The position numbers and the translations under genes were made by a program. DNA of 64,000 bases from positions 124,001-188,000 of the forward strand of contig CAWCSA010000003.1 in the NCBI GenBank assembly GCA_963798015.1, written 5' to 3'. This stretch comes from Roseiarcus sp963798015 (GTDB lineage Bacteria > Pseudomonadota > Alphaproteobacteria > Rhizobiales > Beijerinckiaceae). Under the pieces are notes generated by a model that worked only from the letters and a program-made list of their open reading frames with translations, had not been told where the DNA came from and did not search any database. Below, piece by piece: positions 28,703-37,848 of the stretch; the stretch's first letter is position 1; the number at the start of each line of letters is the position of its first letter.

Positions 28703-29827
28703 ATGAAAACGAGTTTATTGACCACCACAGCGGCGGCGATGTTCGCCCTGTCGCTCGCCGCCGGGGCTGCGAATGCCGCGAGCAAATGGGACGGCGCGGA
28801 CGATCTGCCGACAAGCCCGCTTGCCTGCGACGCGGGCGGAGCGGCGGCGCCTGCCGCCGCCAAGCCTTATGACGGCGGCCAGCCGACCAATCCGCCTGAC
28901 AAGGCGGGCAAGGAAATCACGATTGTCGATGTGCCGAAGCTGATCGGCATTGGCTACTTCAACGCGACCTCCAAAGGCATGCAGGACGCAGCGAAGGAGC
29001 TTGGCAACGTCAAGGTGACGACCGACGGGCCGACGGAAGCCAAAATCGATGAGCAGATCAAGTTCATCGACAATTACATCACCCGCGGCGTCGATGGCAT
29101 CTTGTTCGCCGCCAACGATCCGGTCGCGATCGCGCCAGTCTTGAAGAAGGCGCTTTCCAAGGGCATCCACGTCGTCGGCTACGACGCCAACTCGACGCCC
29201 GACGCGCGCGAATGGTTCGTCAACCAGGCCGAGTTCAACGGCATCGGCAAGTCCATGATGGACTCGATGGCGAAGGAGATCGGCGAGGACGGCAGTTTCG
29301 CCATCGTCACTTCGACCTTCACCACGCCCAATCAGGCCCGCTGGATCGCCGAGATGCAGGCCTATACGGAAAAATGCCATCCGAAGATGAAGTGGCTCGA
29401 GACGGTCGAGGCGCAGGAGGACAACAACCTGTCCTTCAACCAGGCCACGACCCTCATCAACAAATACGGCGACAAGCTGAAGGGCCTCTTCGGCATGACC
29501 TCGGTGGCGACGCCGGCTTCCGCCGAAGCCGTCACCAAGGCTGGCCAGTGCGGCAAGATCGCCGTCGTCGGCCTCGCGACCCCGAACGCGATGAAGCCCT
29601 ATGTCAACGCCGGCTGCGTCAAGTCGGTGGTGCTGTGGAACCCGGTGGATCTCGGCTATGCCGCGACTTACGTTATGCGCGCGGTCGTCGATGGCAAGCT
29701 GAAGCCGGGCTCGACCTCGGTCGACGCGGGCAAGCTTGGCAAGCTTAATGTCGTCAACGGCAGCGAAATCCTGCTTGGAGCGCCCTTCATTTTCAACAAG
29801 GACAATGTCACCAAGTTCGACTTCTGA
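28703..29827 (+). CDS. rhaS: rhamnose ABC transporter substrate-binding protein
   Basis: A 374-residue periplasmic binding protein with signal peptide (AAAMFALSLAAGAANA, cleavage near residue 26) and the two-lobed peripheral-binding fold of CUT2 sugar/autoinducer-2 binding proteins (GIGYFNATSKGMQDAAKELG, YITRGVDGILFAANDP, VVGYDANSTPDAREWFVNQ). Compared with rhizobial RhaS it carries an extra Ala/Pro-rich linker of about 35 residues after the signal peptide. In rhizobia rhaS is the first transporter gene; here it is last, so gene order has changed. The rhamnose specificity is inferred from the neighbours. Confidence 0.88.
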   Translation: MKTSLLTTTAAAMFALSLAAGAANAASKWDGADDLPTSPLACDAGGAAAPAAAKPYDGGQPTNPPDKAGKEITIVDVPKLIGIGYFNATSKGMQDAAKELGNVKVTTDGPTEAKIDEQIKFIDNYITRGVDGILFAANDPVAIAPVLKKALSKGIHVVGYDANSTPDAREWFVNQAEFNGIGKSMMDSMAKEIGEDGSFAIVTSTFTTPNQARWIAEMQAYTEKCHPKMKWLETVEAQEDNNLSFNQATTLINKYGDKLKGLFGMTSVATPASAEAVTKAGQCGKIAVVGLATPNAMKPYVNAGCVKSVVLWNPVDLGYAATYVMRAVVDGKLKPGSTSVDAGKLGKLNVVNGSEILLGAPFIFNKDNVTKFDF

Positions 29828-29842
29828 GCCGACGCCCAATCG

Positions 29843-29868
29843 CCCTCTCCCCGTTTGCGGGGAGAGGG
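29843..29868 (+). terminator. hairpin between rhaS and rhaK
   Basis: Perfect 11-bp arms CCCTCTCCCCG and CGGGGAGAGGG enclose a TTTG loop, 15 bp after the rhaS stop. There is no T-run, so it is either a partial terminator/mRNA-stabilising hairpin, which would keep binding-protein mRNA abundant relative to rhaK, or a copy of a common palindromic repeat. Confidence 0.55.
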
Positions 29869-29958
29869 AATTCTTGCGATGCGCCGCTACGCATGAGGCA
29901 TTCCTCTGTTCCGCCCAGGCGGCCGCGCTCGCCGAAAAAATTCAATCTGGATTGACGC

Positions 29959-31323
29959 ATGAACAGCTGCGTCGCGGTTTTCGACGTCGGCAAGACGAAC
30001 ATCAAGGTCGTGGTTTTCGACCGCGGCGGCGCCGTTCTTGCCGAGCGCTCCGCCCCCAACATGCCGCTGGCCCCTGACGGCCAATGGCCCTATTCCAGGC
30101 TCGACATGGAAGGGGCCTGGTCTTTCCTCATCGGCGCACTCAAGGAGCTCGGCGCGCGTTTTTCCATTGAGGCAATCTCCACCACGACGCACGGCTGCGC
30201 GGGCGTCCTCATGCGACGTGACGGCCCGGCGCTTCCACCGGTCGACTATGAGTTCGATGGATTTGCCGCTGTCGACGCCGCCTATGATCAGGCGCGTCCG
30301 TCCTATCACAAGTCACGGTCGCCGCACTTGTCGCGGGGCCTCAATCTTGGGCGCCACATTTTCTATTACGAGCGGCATTTCCCGGCTCAATTCAGGCAGG
30401 CGACCGCGTTCTTGACCTACGCGCAATATTTCGCCTGGCGTCTCGGCGGCGCGATGGCGTCGGAAGCAACCTCGCTCGGCGCGCATACGGATCTGTGGCG
30501 CCCGAACGAGGGCGATCTGTCGAGCATGGTCGACAAGCTCGGCTGGCGGCGGCTCTTCCCGCCAATGCGCAAGGCCTGGGACACGCTTGGAACGCTCAAG
30601 CCCGAAATCGCTGCTGCAACTGGCTTGTCCCCCAACGTGCGCGTCATCTGCGGCGCGCACGATTCGAACGCCTCCCTCGTGCCGCATCTCCTGTCGCGGC
30701 GCGAGCCGTTCACCGTGATCTCGACCGGGACGTGGGTCATCATCATGGCCGTAGGCGGAACGGCGCGCCTCGATCCCCAAGCCGACATGCTGGCCAATGT
30801 CGATGTGTATGGGCGACCGGTTCCAACGGCGCGCTTCATGGGCGGTCGCGAATTCTCGGTCCTTGCCGGCGATGCGCCGGCCGATGCGGACGAAGCCGAC
30901 GTCAGCGCGATCATCGCTTCCGGCGTGCTTGCCTTGCCCGCATTCTCCGATCAGGGCGGCCCGTTCGCTTCGCGTAGAGGTGTCATCGAAGGCCCCGCCC
31001 CAACGACGCCAAAGGCGCGCGCTGCGCTTGCGACTCTCTATTCCGCGTTGATGACCGCCCATATGCTTCAGCGCCTCGAAGCGCCGGGCGATCTCATCGT
31101 CGAAGGCGGCTTCGCCCGCTCGCCGGCTTTCGCCGGCGTGCTCGCCAGGCTCATGGCCGGTCGGCGGGTTGTGATCGCACCGATCAGCGCGGGCGCCGCT
31201 GCCGGCGCCGCGATGCTCGCTCATTGGGACGAGCCCCATCCGCCCCCATCGCTCGAGCCCGCGCGCGTCTGGGATCTGCCCGGGCTTGAGGCCTATCGAA
31301 ACCGGTGGGAGCAGGCGCTTTAA
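29959..31323 (+). CDS. rhaK: FGGY-family sugar kinase (rhamnulokinase-like)
   Basis: A 454-residue FGGY kinase. The N-terminal ATPase lobe opens with VAVFDVGKTNIKVVVFDRGG (phosphate-1 loop) and the second lobe has VISTGTWVIIMAVGG and the late EGGFARSPAFAGVLARL segment. In rhizobia RhaK phosphorylates the rhamnose-derived sugar and is also needed for transport. Position after rhaS supports this role. It stands 131 bp behind rhaS with a hairpin in between. The length is normal and I see no lesion. Confidence 0.9.
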   Translation: MNSCVAVFDVGKTNIKVVVFDRGGAVLAERSAPNMPLAPDGQWPYSRLDMEGAWSFLIGALKELGARFSIEAISTTTHGCAGVLMRRDGPALPPVDYEFDGFAAVDAAYDQARPSYHKSRSPHLSRGLNLGRHIFYYERHFPAQFRQATAFLTYAQYFAWRLGGAMASEATSLGAHTDLWRPNEGDLSSMVDKLGWRRLFPPMRKAWDTLGTLKPEIAAATGLSPNVRVICGAHDSNASLVPHLLSRREPFTVISTGTWVIIMAVGGTARLDPQADMLANVDVYGRPVPTARFMGGREFSVLAGDAPADADEADVSAIIASGVLALPAFSDQGGPFASRRGVIEGPAPTTPKARAALATLYSALMTAHMLQRLEAPGDLIVEGGFARSPAFAGVLARLMAGRRVVIAPISAGAAAGAAMLAHWDEPHPPPSLEPARVWDLPGLEAYRNRWEQAL

Positions 31324-31478
31324 AGGAGATTGCCTTGTCAACGCGGTCGCCGACCGCGTCGCCGCGTTTAGCGAGCGCGGCTACAATCCGCGGCGGCTTA
31401 AAGGCAAGGCTCTACGCAACCTTCCCGCCGCGATCTCGTTTCACATTGTCAACAAATGCCGGGACTGGGACGGGGCGT

Positions 31479-32930
31479 ATGACAGCGACATCCACGCATG
31501 GATCGGAAGAAGTCTCGACGCTCATTCCGGCGCGGCTTGAGCGCCTGCCCTGGGGCCGCTTTCACGTCCTGGTCATAGCGGCCTTGGGAATCACCTGGAT
31601 TCTCGATGGACTCGAGGTCACACTCGCAGGCTCGGTCGCGCCCGCGCTGAAAGAAAGCCCGGCGCTTCATTTCTCCGATTCCGAGGTTGGGCTGGCCGGC
31701 AGCGCCTACCTTCTGGGCGCGGTGGTCGGCGCGCTGTTTTTCGGTTGGCTGACCGATCGCCTCGGGCGCAAAATGCTCTTCTTCATCACCATCGTCGTCT
31801 ACCTCATTGCGACCGCTCTGACCGGGCTCAGTTGGAACGGCCTCTCTTTCTTCCTGTTTCGCTTCTTCACCGGCTGCGGCATCGGCGGTGAATATTCCGC
31901 CATCAATTCGACCATCCAGGAATTGGTCCCCGCGCGCTACCGCGGCCAACTCGATCTCACCATCAACGGCAGTTTCTGGGTCGGCGCCGCACTCGGCGCC
32001 GTGGTCGCAGTCGTGCTCATCAATCCGGCGCTCATCCCTGCAGAATGGGGATGGCGGCTTGCGTTCCTGACCGGCGCAATCCTGGGGCTCGTCGTCTTTT
32101 TCATGCGCATGTGGGTGCCCGAGAGTCCGCGCTGGCTCGCGATTCACGGACGCGAGAAAGAGGGGGAGGACGTCGTCAAAGGCATCGAAAAGCGATTTGA
32201 GAACGAGGGGGTCAAGCTCGATCCGGTCCCCGCCAACAAAGCCATCCGCTTGCGCTCGCGCGACCATACGCCGCTCAGCGAAGTGTTCGACACGCTGATC
32301 AATCGCCACCGCGTACAGACCTTCGTCGGACTGACGCTGATGGCGGCGCAGGCGTTTTTTTACAACGCGATCTTCTTCACTTATGCGCTCGTGCTGACGA
32401 AATTCTATTCGGTGAGCCCCGGCGCGGTTGGCTGGTATATCCTGCCCTTCGCGCTCAGCAATTTTCTCGGGCCGGTCTTGCTCGGGCGCCTGTTCGATAC
32501 GCTCGGGCGCCGGATCATGATCACGTTGACCTACGGCCTCTCCGGCGTGCTCATGCTCGCGGTCGCCCTGGCTTTTCAGCAGGATCTCCTGTCGGCGATG
32601 GGCCAGACGATCGGATGGATGATCGTGTTCTTCATCGCTTCGCCGGCGGCGAGCGCGGCTTATCTCACGGTCAGCGAGACGTTCCCGATCGAAATTCGCG
32701 CGATGACGATCGCAATCTTTTACGCCATCGGAACCGGCGTCGGCGGCGTCGCCGCGCCGCTGATTTTTGGCCGGCTGATCGAGAGCGGGTCGCGGCAGGC
32801 CATCTTCGGCGGCTATGTTTTCGCCGCGTGTCTGATGTTCGCCGCCGCAATCATCGCCTGGCTCTTCGCCATCAACGCCGAGCGCAAGTCGCTGGAAGAG
32901 GTCGCCGCGCCGCTGTCGGCGGTGGGATAG
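31479..32930 (+). CDS. MFS transporter, sugar/metabolite:proton symporter type
   Basis: A 483-residue, 12-helix carrier of the major facilitator superfamily. The loop motif GWLTDRLGRKMLF after helix 2, the CGIGGEYSAINSTIQELVP segment in helix 4-5 and PESPRWLAIHGREKEGE before the central loop are characteristic of the metabolite:H+ symporter/sugar transporter group. A rhamnose-related substrate is possible from position only. ATG 31479 gives a normal N-terminus. However, AAAGGAG at 31322-31328 is followed by TTG 31334 in the same frame, which would add 48 residues of low-complexity sequence. Confidence 0.88.
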   Translation: MTATSTHGSEEVSTLIPARLERLPWGRFHVLVIAALGITWILDGLEVTLAGSVAPALKESPALHFSDSEVGLAGSAYLLGAVVGALFFGWLTDRLGRKMLFFITIVVYLIATALTGLSWNGLSFFLFRFFTGCGIGGEYSAINSTIQELVPARYRGQLDLTINGSFWVGAALGAVVAVVLINPALIPAEWGWRLAFLTGAILGLVVFFMRMWVPESPRWLAIHGREKEGEDVVKGIEKRFENEGVKLDPVPANKAIRLRSRDHTPLSEVFDTLINRHRVQTFVGLTLMAAQAFFYNAIFFTYALVLTKFYSVSPGAVGWYILPFALSNFLGPVLLGRLFDTLGRRIMITLTYGLSGVLMLAVALAFQQDLLSAMGQTIGWMIVFFIASPAASAAYLTVSETFPIEIRAMTIAIFYAIGTGVGGVAAPLIFGRLIESGSRQAIFGGYVFAACLMFAAAIIAWLFAINAERKSLEEVAAPLSAVG

Positions 32931-32960
32931 GGGCAATCGTGTTTGGGGCTTACCACTATG

Positions 32961-33087
32961 GTCATTGCGAGCCATAGGGCGTCGAAAGAAGCCGGTGCTT
33001 CCGGACGGGCTATGGCGAAGCAATCCAGGGAACGTAGAGCGCCCTGCGACCTCTGGATCGCCGCGTCGCTTCGCTCCTCGCGATGAC
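32961..33087. repeat. REP/MITE-like intergenic repeat, copy 2
   Basis: Second copy of the element at 178-306, 127 bp long, with ends GTCATTGCGAG and CTCGCGATGAC and the inner CTTCCGGACGGGC block. It occupies nearly the whole gap between the MFS gene and the VOC gene, which converge. Confidence 0.7.
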
Positions 33088-33108
33088 GATGCTTACCGAA
33101 AGCGCGCT

Positions 33109-33507
33109 CTACCGCGACGCGAACCGCGCTTTCGCCGCGTCCGTAGCCGGCGTGTACATGCCGACCAGCGTTCCCTCGGGGTCTCGGAACTGCGCCGCGC
33201 GGTTTCCCCAGGGCATCATCTTCGGCTCCTGCACAACCTCCACCTTGTCTTTCAGGCGGCCGAACTCTGTGTCGACGTCATCGACCTGAAATTCGATGAT
33301 TGCCGTGCGATTGGCGCCGGGTTCGGCGCTGCCCTCCTTGAACAGCGCCACCGTTTCCACGCTCCCGATGGCGAGCGTGGCGGAAGGCGTGACGATCTCG
33401 GCGAACACCGGCGCCAGCCATTCGGCGCGTTGGCCTGTCACCATTTCATAGAAGCCGACCATCGCTTTTAGGTCGGCGGCGACGAGGCGGGTGGACGCGA
33501 ATTTCAT
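33109..33507 (-). CDS. VOC (glyoxalase/bleomycin-resistance) family protein
   Basis: A 132-residue protein of the vicinal oxygen chelate superfamily with the paired beta-alpha-beta modules: ASTRLVAADLKAMVGFYE at the start and IIEFQVDDVDTEFGRLK followed by AAQFRDPEGTLVGMYTP. The metal-ligand Glu/His positions are not all visible, so enzymatic class cannot be given. It is divergent from the WYL regulator gene at 33606. A palindromic site in between suggests that regulator controls both. Confidence 0.85.
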   Translation of the reverse strand: MKFASTRLVAADLKAMVGFYEMVTGQRAEWLAPVFAEIVTPSATLAIGSVETVALFKEGSAEPGANRTAIIEFQVDDVDTEFGRLKDKVEVVQEPKMMPWGNRAAQFRDPEGTLVGMYTPATDAAKARFASR

Positions 33508-33571
33508 GGGGCTCGATCCTTTCAGCTAGGCCGCGACCGCGCGGCGGCGTTGAAAGCTCTTGTCCCACAGG

Positions 33572-33597
33572 CCTGCTGACAGCATCCTGTCAGCAGG
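33572..33597. promoter_or_regulatory. palindromic operator between VOC and WYL-regulator genes
   Basis: Arms CCTGCTGACAG and CTGTCAGCAGG are perfect 11-bp reverse complements around CATC. The site ends 8 bp before the start codon of the regulator gene and overlaps its ribosome-binding region. Half-sites of the form CTGTCAG resemble those found upstream of YafY-type regulators. Autoregulation and control of the divergent VOC gene are likely. Confidence 0.65.
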
Positions 33598-33605
33598 AGT
33601 CAGCA

Positions 33606-34310
33606 ATGCGCCGCGCCGATCGATTGTTTCAGATCATCCAAATCCTGCGCCGCTCCACCCGGCCCGTCACGGCGGCCGCTTTGGGGCAGGAGCTCGAAGT
33701 GTCGAAGCGCACGGTGTACCGCGACGTCGCCGACCTGATTGGCCAGCGGGTTCCGATCGAAGGCGAAGCGGGTCTCGGCTACCTCATCGCTTCCGACTAC
33801 GACATGCCGCCGCTCATGCTGACGCCCGACGAAATCGAGGCGGTGATGCTGGGAGCGCAATGGGTTGCGGGCCGCTCCGACAAGGTTCTTTCTATTGCGG
33901 CCCGCGATGTGATGACGAAGATCGCCGCAGTCGTTCCCGAGCGTCTTCGTCCGTTCATCGTCGAGCCCAGCGTCGGCGTGAAGCCGACGCTCACGGAGCC
34001 AAAGGAAAGAATCGATCCGTCGAGCCTAAGATCGGCGATCCGCAATGGCCGGAAACTGCGCTTGCGCTACCGGTCCGAGGCTGGCGAGGAAACCGAACGG
34101 ACGGTGTGGCCAGTGATCCTGGGCTATGCCGAGACCACGCGCATGTTGGTCGCCTGGTGCGAGCTGCGCCAGGCCTTCCGGCATTTTCGCACGGATCGTA
34201 TCATCGAGGCCGCGGCGCTCGACGATAGCATCGGCCTGCGCCACGGCGAATTGCGCCGTCGCTGGCAGCGTTGGCGCGAGACGAACGCGCGCTCAGGGCT
34301 TGGCGCGTGA
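33606..34310 (+). CDS. YafY-type HTH/WYL-domain transcriptional regulator
   Basis: A 234-residue regulator. An N-terminal HTH_11 (RADRLFQIIQILRRS, AAALGQELEVSKRTVYRDVA) is followed by a WYL domain (RKLRLRYRSEAGEETERTVWP) and a C-terminal tail with YAETTRMLVAWCELRQAFR and HFRTDRI. This layout is common in Rhizobiales and often controls a divergent glyoxalase-like or YciI-like gene, as here. The WYL domain is thought to sense a small molecule or oligonucleotide. The last 18 bases overlap the convergent phosphatase gene. Confidence 0.9.
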   Translation: MRRADRLFQIIQILRRSTRPVTAAALGQELEVSKRTVYRDVADLIGQRVPIEGEAGLGYLIASDYDMPPLMLTPDEIEAVMLGAQWVAGRSDKVLSIAARDVMTKIAAVVPERLRPFIVEPSVGVKPTLTEPKERIDPSSLRSAIRNGRKLRLRYRSEAGEETERTVWPVILGYAETTRMLVAWCELRQAFRHFRTDRIIEAAALDDSIGLRHGELRRRWQRWRETNARSGLGA

Positions 34311-35687
34311 GAGCGCGGCCGCGCGGCCGGCGGCGGCGTACAGGTTGAGCCTCGAATAGACGCCGAAGCCCGAGCCGTCGTCGAGGAAGCCGCCGCCGGG
34401 CCCTTCCGTCTCGGTCAGGATGCGGTTCGCTTCCTCGAGGCTGAGCTTGGGGAAGGCCACGGTCACCAGGTAGCCGGCTTCGGGCGCCAATGCGGCGACA
34501 TCCTCGATCTTGCCAACCATCTCCGGATGCGCAACGCCAAGCCCGTAGGTTTGCGTCGTGGCGTAGAAGGCTTCGTTCATCGCCGGCGCGTTGAAGCGGC
34601 CGGTGTCCTGGCGCGCGCAAACCGCAATTGTATCGCCGCAGGCGGCTTCGAGCGCCTTCGTGATATCGTCGCGGGCCGTCGTAACGGCCGCCCGGAAGTC
34701 TTCGATGGTCTCGGGAACCCGAGGCGTGGACATTGCGGTCGCTCGGGCGAAGTCCTTCAGCGGTCGGCCGACATAGGCAGGATCGTTCGCGAGCAGATGC
34801 GCGAGATCGTAGGTTGCGACCGTGCGCCCGCCCAGCACGTCCATCGCGTAGTGCGCCCCCATGATGATGCGGTCGTTGCCGTATTCCGCGCCGCGGACGA
34901 CCATCTCCTGAAAGCGATCGGGCACGAGGACGGCGAGCAGAAGCGAGCCCATGTAGCCGTAGGTCGTGTGTCCGCTCGGGAAAGATGGGCTGTCGATCAG
35001 GTTCATGATCGGGCCGCGGTTATAGACTTCGTTGCTGGCGGGAACATTGAAATAGTCCGGTCCTACGATTGGCAGGATCGTTGGCTCGGTCTGGAACGGG
35101 CGGGAATCGCCGTACTTGTCGGCGCCGGGCGTTCCGGCCGGCCGGCCATAGGCGATACCGAACGGATCGGGCGCGCCGTCGATCGTCTTGAAGATCGCGA
35201 GGGCCTCGTCGGACACCGGTTTTCTGCCGTTCGTCGTGCCGTTGGCGAAGAAATATTTGCCCGCGTTCGAATCCGATCCGCTTGTCGAGTTGGCGTAGGC
35301 GATCACATCCGAGACGGACTTGGAGACGCTGGTGAAGCGCTCCCGATCGAGATAATGCGCGCGCGCCTCGTAAGCCGCGCCCAAGGTCGTGCCGAGGCCG
35401 TCTGTCAGCTCCACGAGATTGCCGTCGGTGATGAAGGCGTCGCGCAAGGCCTGCTGCTGCTGTTCGGCGAACGGCAACAGCGTCGGTTGGCGAATGGCGC
35501 CGGTCTGGATTCCGCCAGTGACAGTGAAGTTGGAGCTCAGCGCCGCCATTCCGTCCACGGTCTTTGAGAGGGCGGAGACCGGAGCCAGGCCTTTGAGAGC
35601 GGCCATGTTGGGCACGCTCTGCGCGTCGGCCGTGGCGCTACCCATCACAAGAGCGAAAAGGCCTATTCCGAATGCCAGTCTGGTCAT
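34293..35687 (-). CDS. PAP2-family acid phosphatase, secreted
   Basis: A 464-residue protein with an N-terminal signal peptide (FGIGLFALVMGSATADA) and a PAP2/class A acid phosphatase core. The conserved motifs are SFPSGHTTYGYMGS (phosphate-binding Ser-Gly and catalytic His) and NDRIIMGAHYAMDVLGGR (nucleophilic His). Long N- and C-terminal extensions beyond the core make it larger than classical phosphatases such as PhoN (about 250 residues). It probably acts on phosphomonoesters in the periplasm. ATG 35687 was chosen over 35717 because the signal peptide follows directly. Confidence 0.87.
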   Translation of the reverse strand: MTRLAFGIGLFALVMGSATADAQSVPNMAALKGLAPVSALSKTVDGMAALSSNFTVTGGIQTGAIRQPTLLPFAEQQQQALRDAFITDGNLVELTDGLGTTLGAAYEARAHYLDRERFTSVSKSVSDVIAYANSTSGSDSNAGKYFFANGTTNGRKPVSDEALAIFKTIDGAPDPFGIAYGRPAGTPGADKYGDSRPFQTEPTILPIVGPDYFNVPASNEVYNRGPIMNLIDSPSFPSGHTTYGYMGSLLLAVLVPDRFQEMVVRGAEYGNDRIIMGAHYAMDVLGGRTVATYDLAHLLANDPAYVGRPLKDFARATAMSTPRVPETIEDFRAAVTTARDDITKALEAACGDTIAVCARQDTGRFNAPAMNEAFYATTQTYGLGVAHPEMVGKIEDVAALAPEAGYLVTVAFPKLSLEEANRILTETEGPGGGFLDDGSGFGVYSRLNLYAAAGRAAALSRAKP

Positions 35688-35802
35688 AGCGCCCCTCTCA
35701 CCCGACGCGCCTGTCACGGCCGTTCCGCGTCATGAATACAGTGTACACCAGCCGGCGAAGGACGGGCAGTCGGGAAGCGTAACAGGCGCGTTGATCGCGC
35801 TT

Positions 35803-36954
35803 TCAGCCGCCAACCTGCGCGATCACGCTCGTCTTCCCGCCTCGCACGCCCACGATCTGCATCGGCGTGTGGGGATGATTGTGATCGTCCATCGCGTAGG
35901 TTCCGCCGAGCAGCGACGGCATCGTCGTGGTTTTGAGCGCGCGCTCGATGTCCTCGGGCTTGTCGGAGTTGGCGCGGCGGATCGCGTCGACAACGAGATT
36001 AGTCGCTTCGTAAGCGAAGAATGAGCGCTGGGTCGGCATGATGCCGTATTTCGCCCGGTAAGCCTGAATGAAGTCCTGCACGCCCGGCGTTTCGATCAAA
36101 GGGTTGAAGACCGTGATGCTGGTCGCGCCGTCCAGGCCTCCGGAGCTGAGAAAGTCCGGAGACAATGCGCCGGCGGCGGCGGCCAAGTCGATGCGTCCGG
36201 TGATCGGGACGCGCCAGCTGGACTGTTCATAGGCGCGAAAGAAGGGCGCTGTGGAACCGCTCAGCACGGTCACGACCTGGTCAGGGGCAAGCGCCCTAAG
36301 CTGCCCGAGCAGCGGAGCGAGGTCCTTCGTGTCCTTGGCGATCGTCTCGTTGGTGAGAACCTTGATATCGGCTCCGACCGCGGCCTTCTCCATGCTCGCC
36401 GCATTCACGCGATTGAACGGATTATCGTCGCTCACGATCGCGACGCTATGCACGCCCTGGCGCTTGAGCCAGCCGATAAGACCGAGCGCGATATCGCGGT
36501 CGGACGGGATCGTCTTGAAGGAATAGTCATTGCCGCCGACGCCCGACGCGTCGACAAAGTCTTGGCCAGCCGAAATGTCGATGACGAGAGGCACTTTCGC
36601 CTCCGCGACGATGGGCATGATGGCATGGGTGACCGGGGTCCAGAGCGCTCCCAAGAGCACCGGGACATGCTGCTCCTCGATCAGCCTTTTGACAGCGGCG
36701 ATCCCCGTTGCAGGATCTGCGGCATTGTCGCCATAGAAGGCCTCGACCGGCCTGCCCAGCACGCCGCCGGATTCATTAATACGCTCAAGCGCGAGCTCAA
36801 CGCCATATTGCTCGCTTTGCCCGCGGTCTGCGTACTGCCCGCTGAGGATGGTGGTGACGCCGATGCGGACAGGCTCGGCCTGAATAGGCTCCGCCGCAAG
36901 GGCTGGCGTTAAAGCCAGCACGCAACCGGTCAACGCAGCGATCTTGAACGCCAT
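35803..36954 (-). CDS. ABC transporter substrate-binding protein (branched-chain amino acid type)
   Basis: A 383-residue periplasmic binding protein with signal peptide (AALTGCVLALTPALA) and a LivJ-type fold. Landmarks are IGVTTILSGQYADRGQSEQYG, the INESGGVLGRPVEAFYGDNAAD segment in two parts, and VPVLLGALWTPVTHAI. Homologues bind branched-chain amino acids, amides or aromatic compounds. No permease or ATPase genes are near, so it is an orphan binding protein. ATG 36954 is preceded by GAGGA and starts the signal peptide; the frame further upstream is not coding. Confidence 0.88.
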   Translation of the reverse strand: MAFKIAALTGCVLALTPALAAEPIQAEPVRIGVTTILSGQYADRGQSEQYGVELALERINESGGVLGRPVEAFYGDNAADPATGIAAVKRLIEEQHVPVLLGALWTPVTHAIMPIVAEAKVPLVIDISAGQDFVDASGVGGNDYSFKTIPSDRDIALGLIGWLKRQGVHSVAIVSDDNPFNRVNAASMEKAAVGADIKVLTNETIAKDTKDLAPLLGQLRALAPDQVVTVLSGSTAPFFRAYEQSSWRVPITGRIDLAAAAGALSPDFLSSGGLDGATSITVFNPLIETPGVQDFIQAYRAKYGIMPTQRSFFAYEATNLVVDAIRRANSDKPEDIERALKTTTMPSLLGGTYAMDDHNHPHTPMQIVGVRGGKTSVIAQVGG

Positions 36955-37149
36955 CGACTTGTCCTCGTCAAAGGGGCGGCCTGAGCCGGGGCACGCTGTC
37001 TCATTCCGCATCGTAAAACAATCGGCGCCCGGAACCGTCACGCGATTGTGAGCGTTATGGCCATGAGAAGCGCGGCCCTTTTGGCGCCGTTCTTTTCGAA
37101 TTATTCTATCCGGCCAACCCACCCAGAGATGTCAAAGAGGAGGAAGGCC

Positions 37150-37848
37150 ATGAGGACGTCGATCGCCACGGCTTAAGGAGCCAACGTCGCGCTCGCCGAT
37201 GCGAAGCTCCATGGCGATGAGGCGATCGATACGCCAATCGGCCCGATCGAGCTTGATGACAGCTATTTCGACGACGAGGCTTCGAAGCGCCTCTACGACG
37301 AGATGGACTACCAGCGCGCTACGCAAGCCTATATCTGGAGCACGCCGCTGGTTAGCGTCACGGCCTGGCGCAACAACAAGGCGGGTTTCATCGAGATCGA
37401 GCCGCGCGTGTGGATGTTCACCGACTATTACTCGATGAGCCCGGGAAGTGGTCTCGCAAACGCCTGGCAAAGGCGCCGCTTATGAAGTCACGTTCAAGCA
37501 CGCCGATGGGGAGCCGCTTTCGGGCGACGTCTCCTATAAGGTGACGCTGCCGCCGAACATTCCAGCCAAGCTGTTCTGGTCCCTGACCCTCTACGAGGCG
37601 GAAAATGCCTCGGGCCTCGCGACCGAAGCGCGACGCTTCCCCTCGCTCGGCTCACGCGACAAGCCCACCCAGAATGCCGACGGCGCAACGACCTCACCAT
37701 CGGTCCGAAGCCGCCGCAGGGCGGCCATGCCAATTGGCTTCCAACGGCGCCCAGCCGCGGCTTCTTCGCCATCCTGCGGCTCTACGGCCCCGAAGAGGCG
37801 GCCATCGACTACAGCTGGAAGCCCGGCGACTTCCAGGTGGTCAAGTGA
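37150..37848 (+). pseudogene. DUF1254/DUF1214 protein, degenerate
   Basis: Begins with a strong AGGAGGAAGGCC ribosome-binding site and ATG 37150, but codon 9 is TAA (37174). The frame continues with the DUF1254 segment DTPIGPIELDDSYFDDEA, YDEMDYQRATQAYIWSTPL and RVWMFTDYYSMSPGSG. A frame change near 37450 leads to DUF1214 sequence (AYEVTFKHADGEPLSG, VTLPPNIPAKLFWSLTLYE). A second change near 37680 leads to the family end (NDLTIGPKPPQGGHANW, GFFAILRLYGPEEAAIDY, stop 37848). Intact proteins are about 450 residues; only some 230 codons remain, so there is also a large internal deletion. At least three lesions make this a true pseudogene. Confidence 0.85.
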
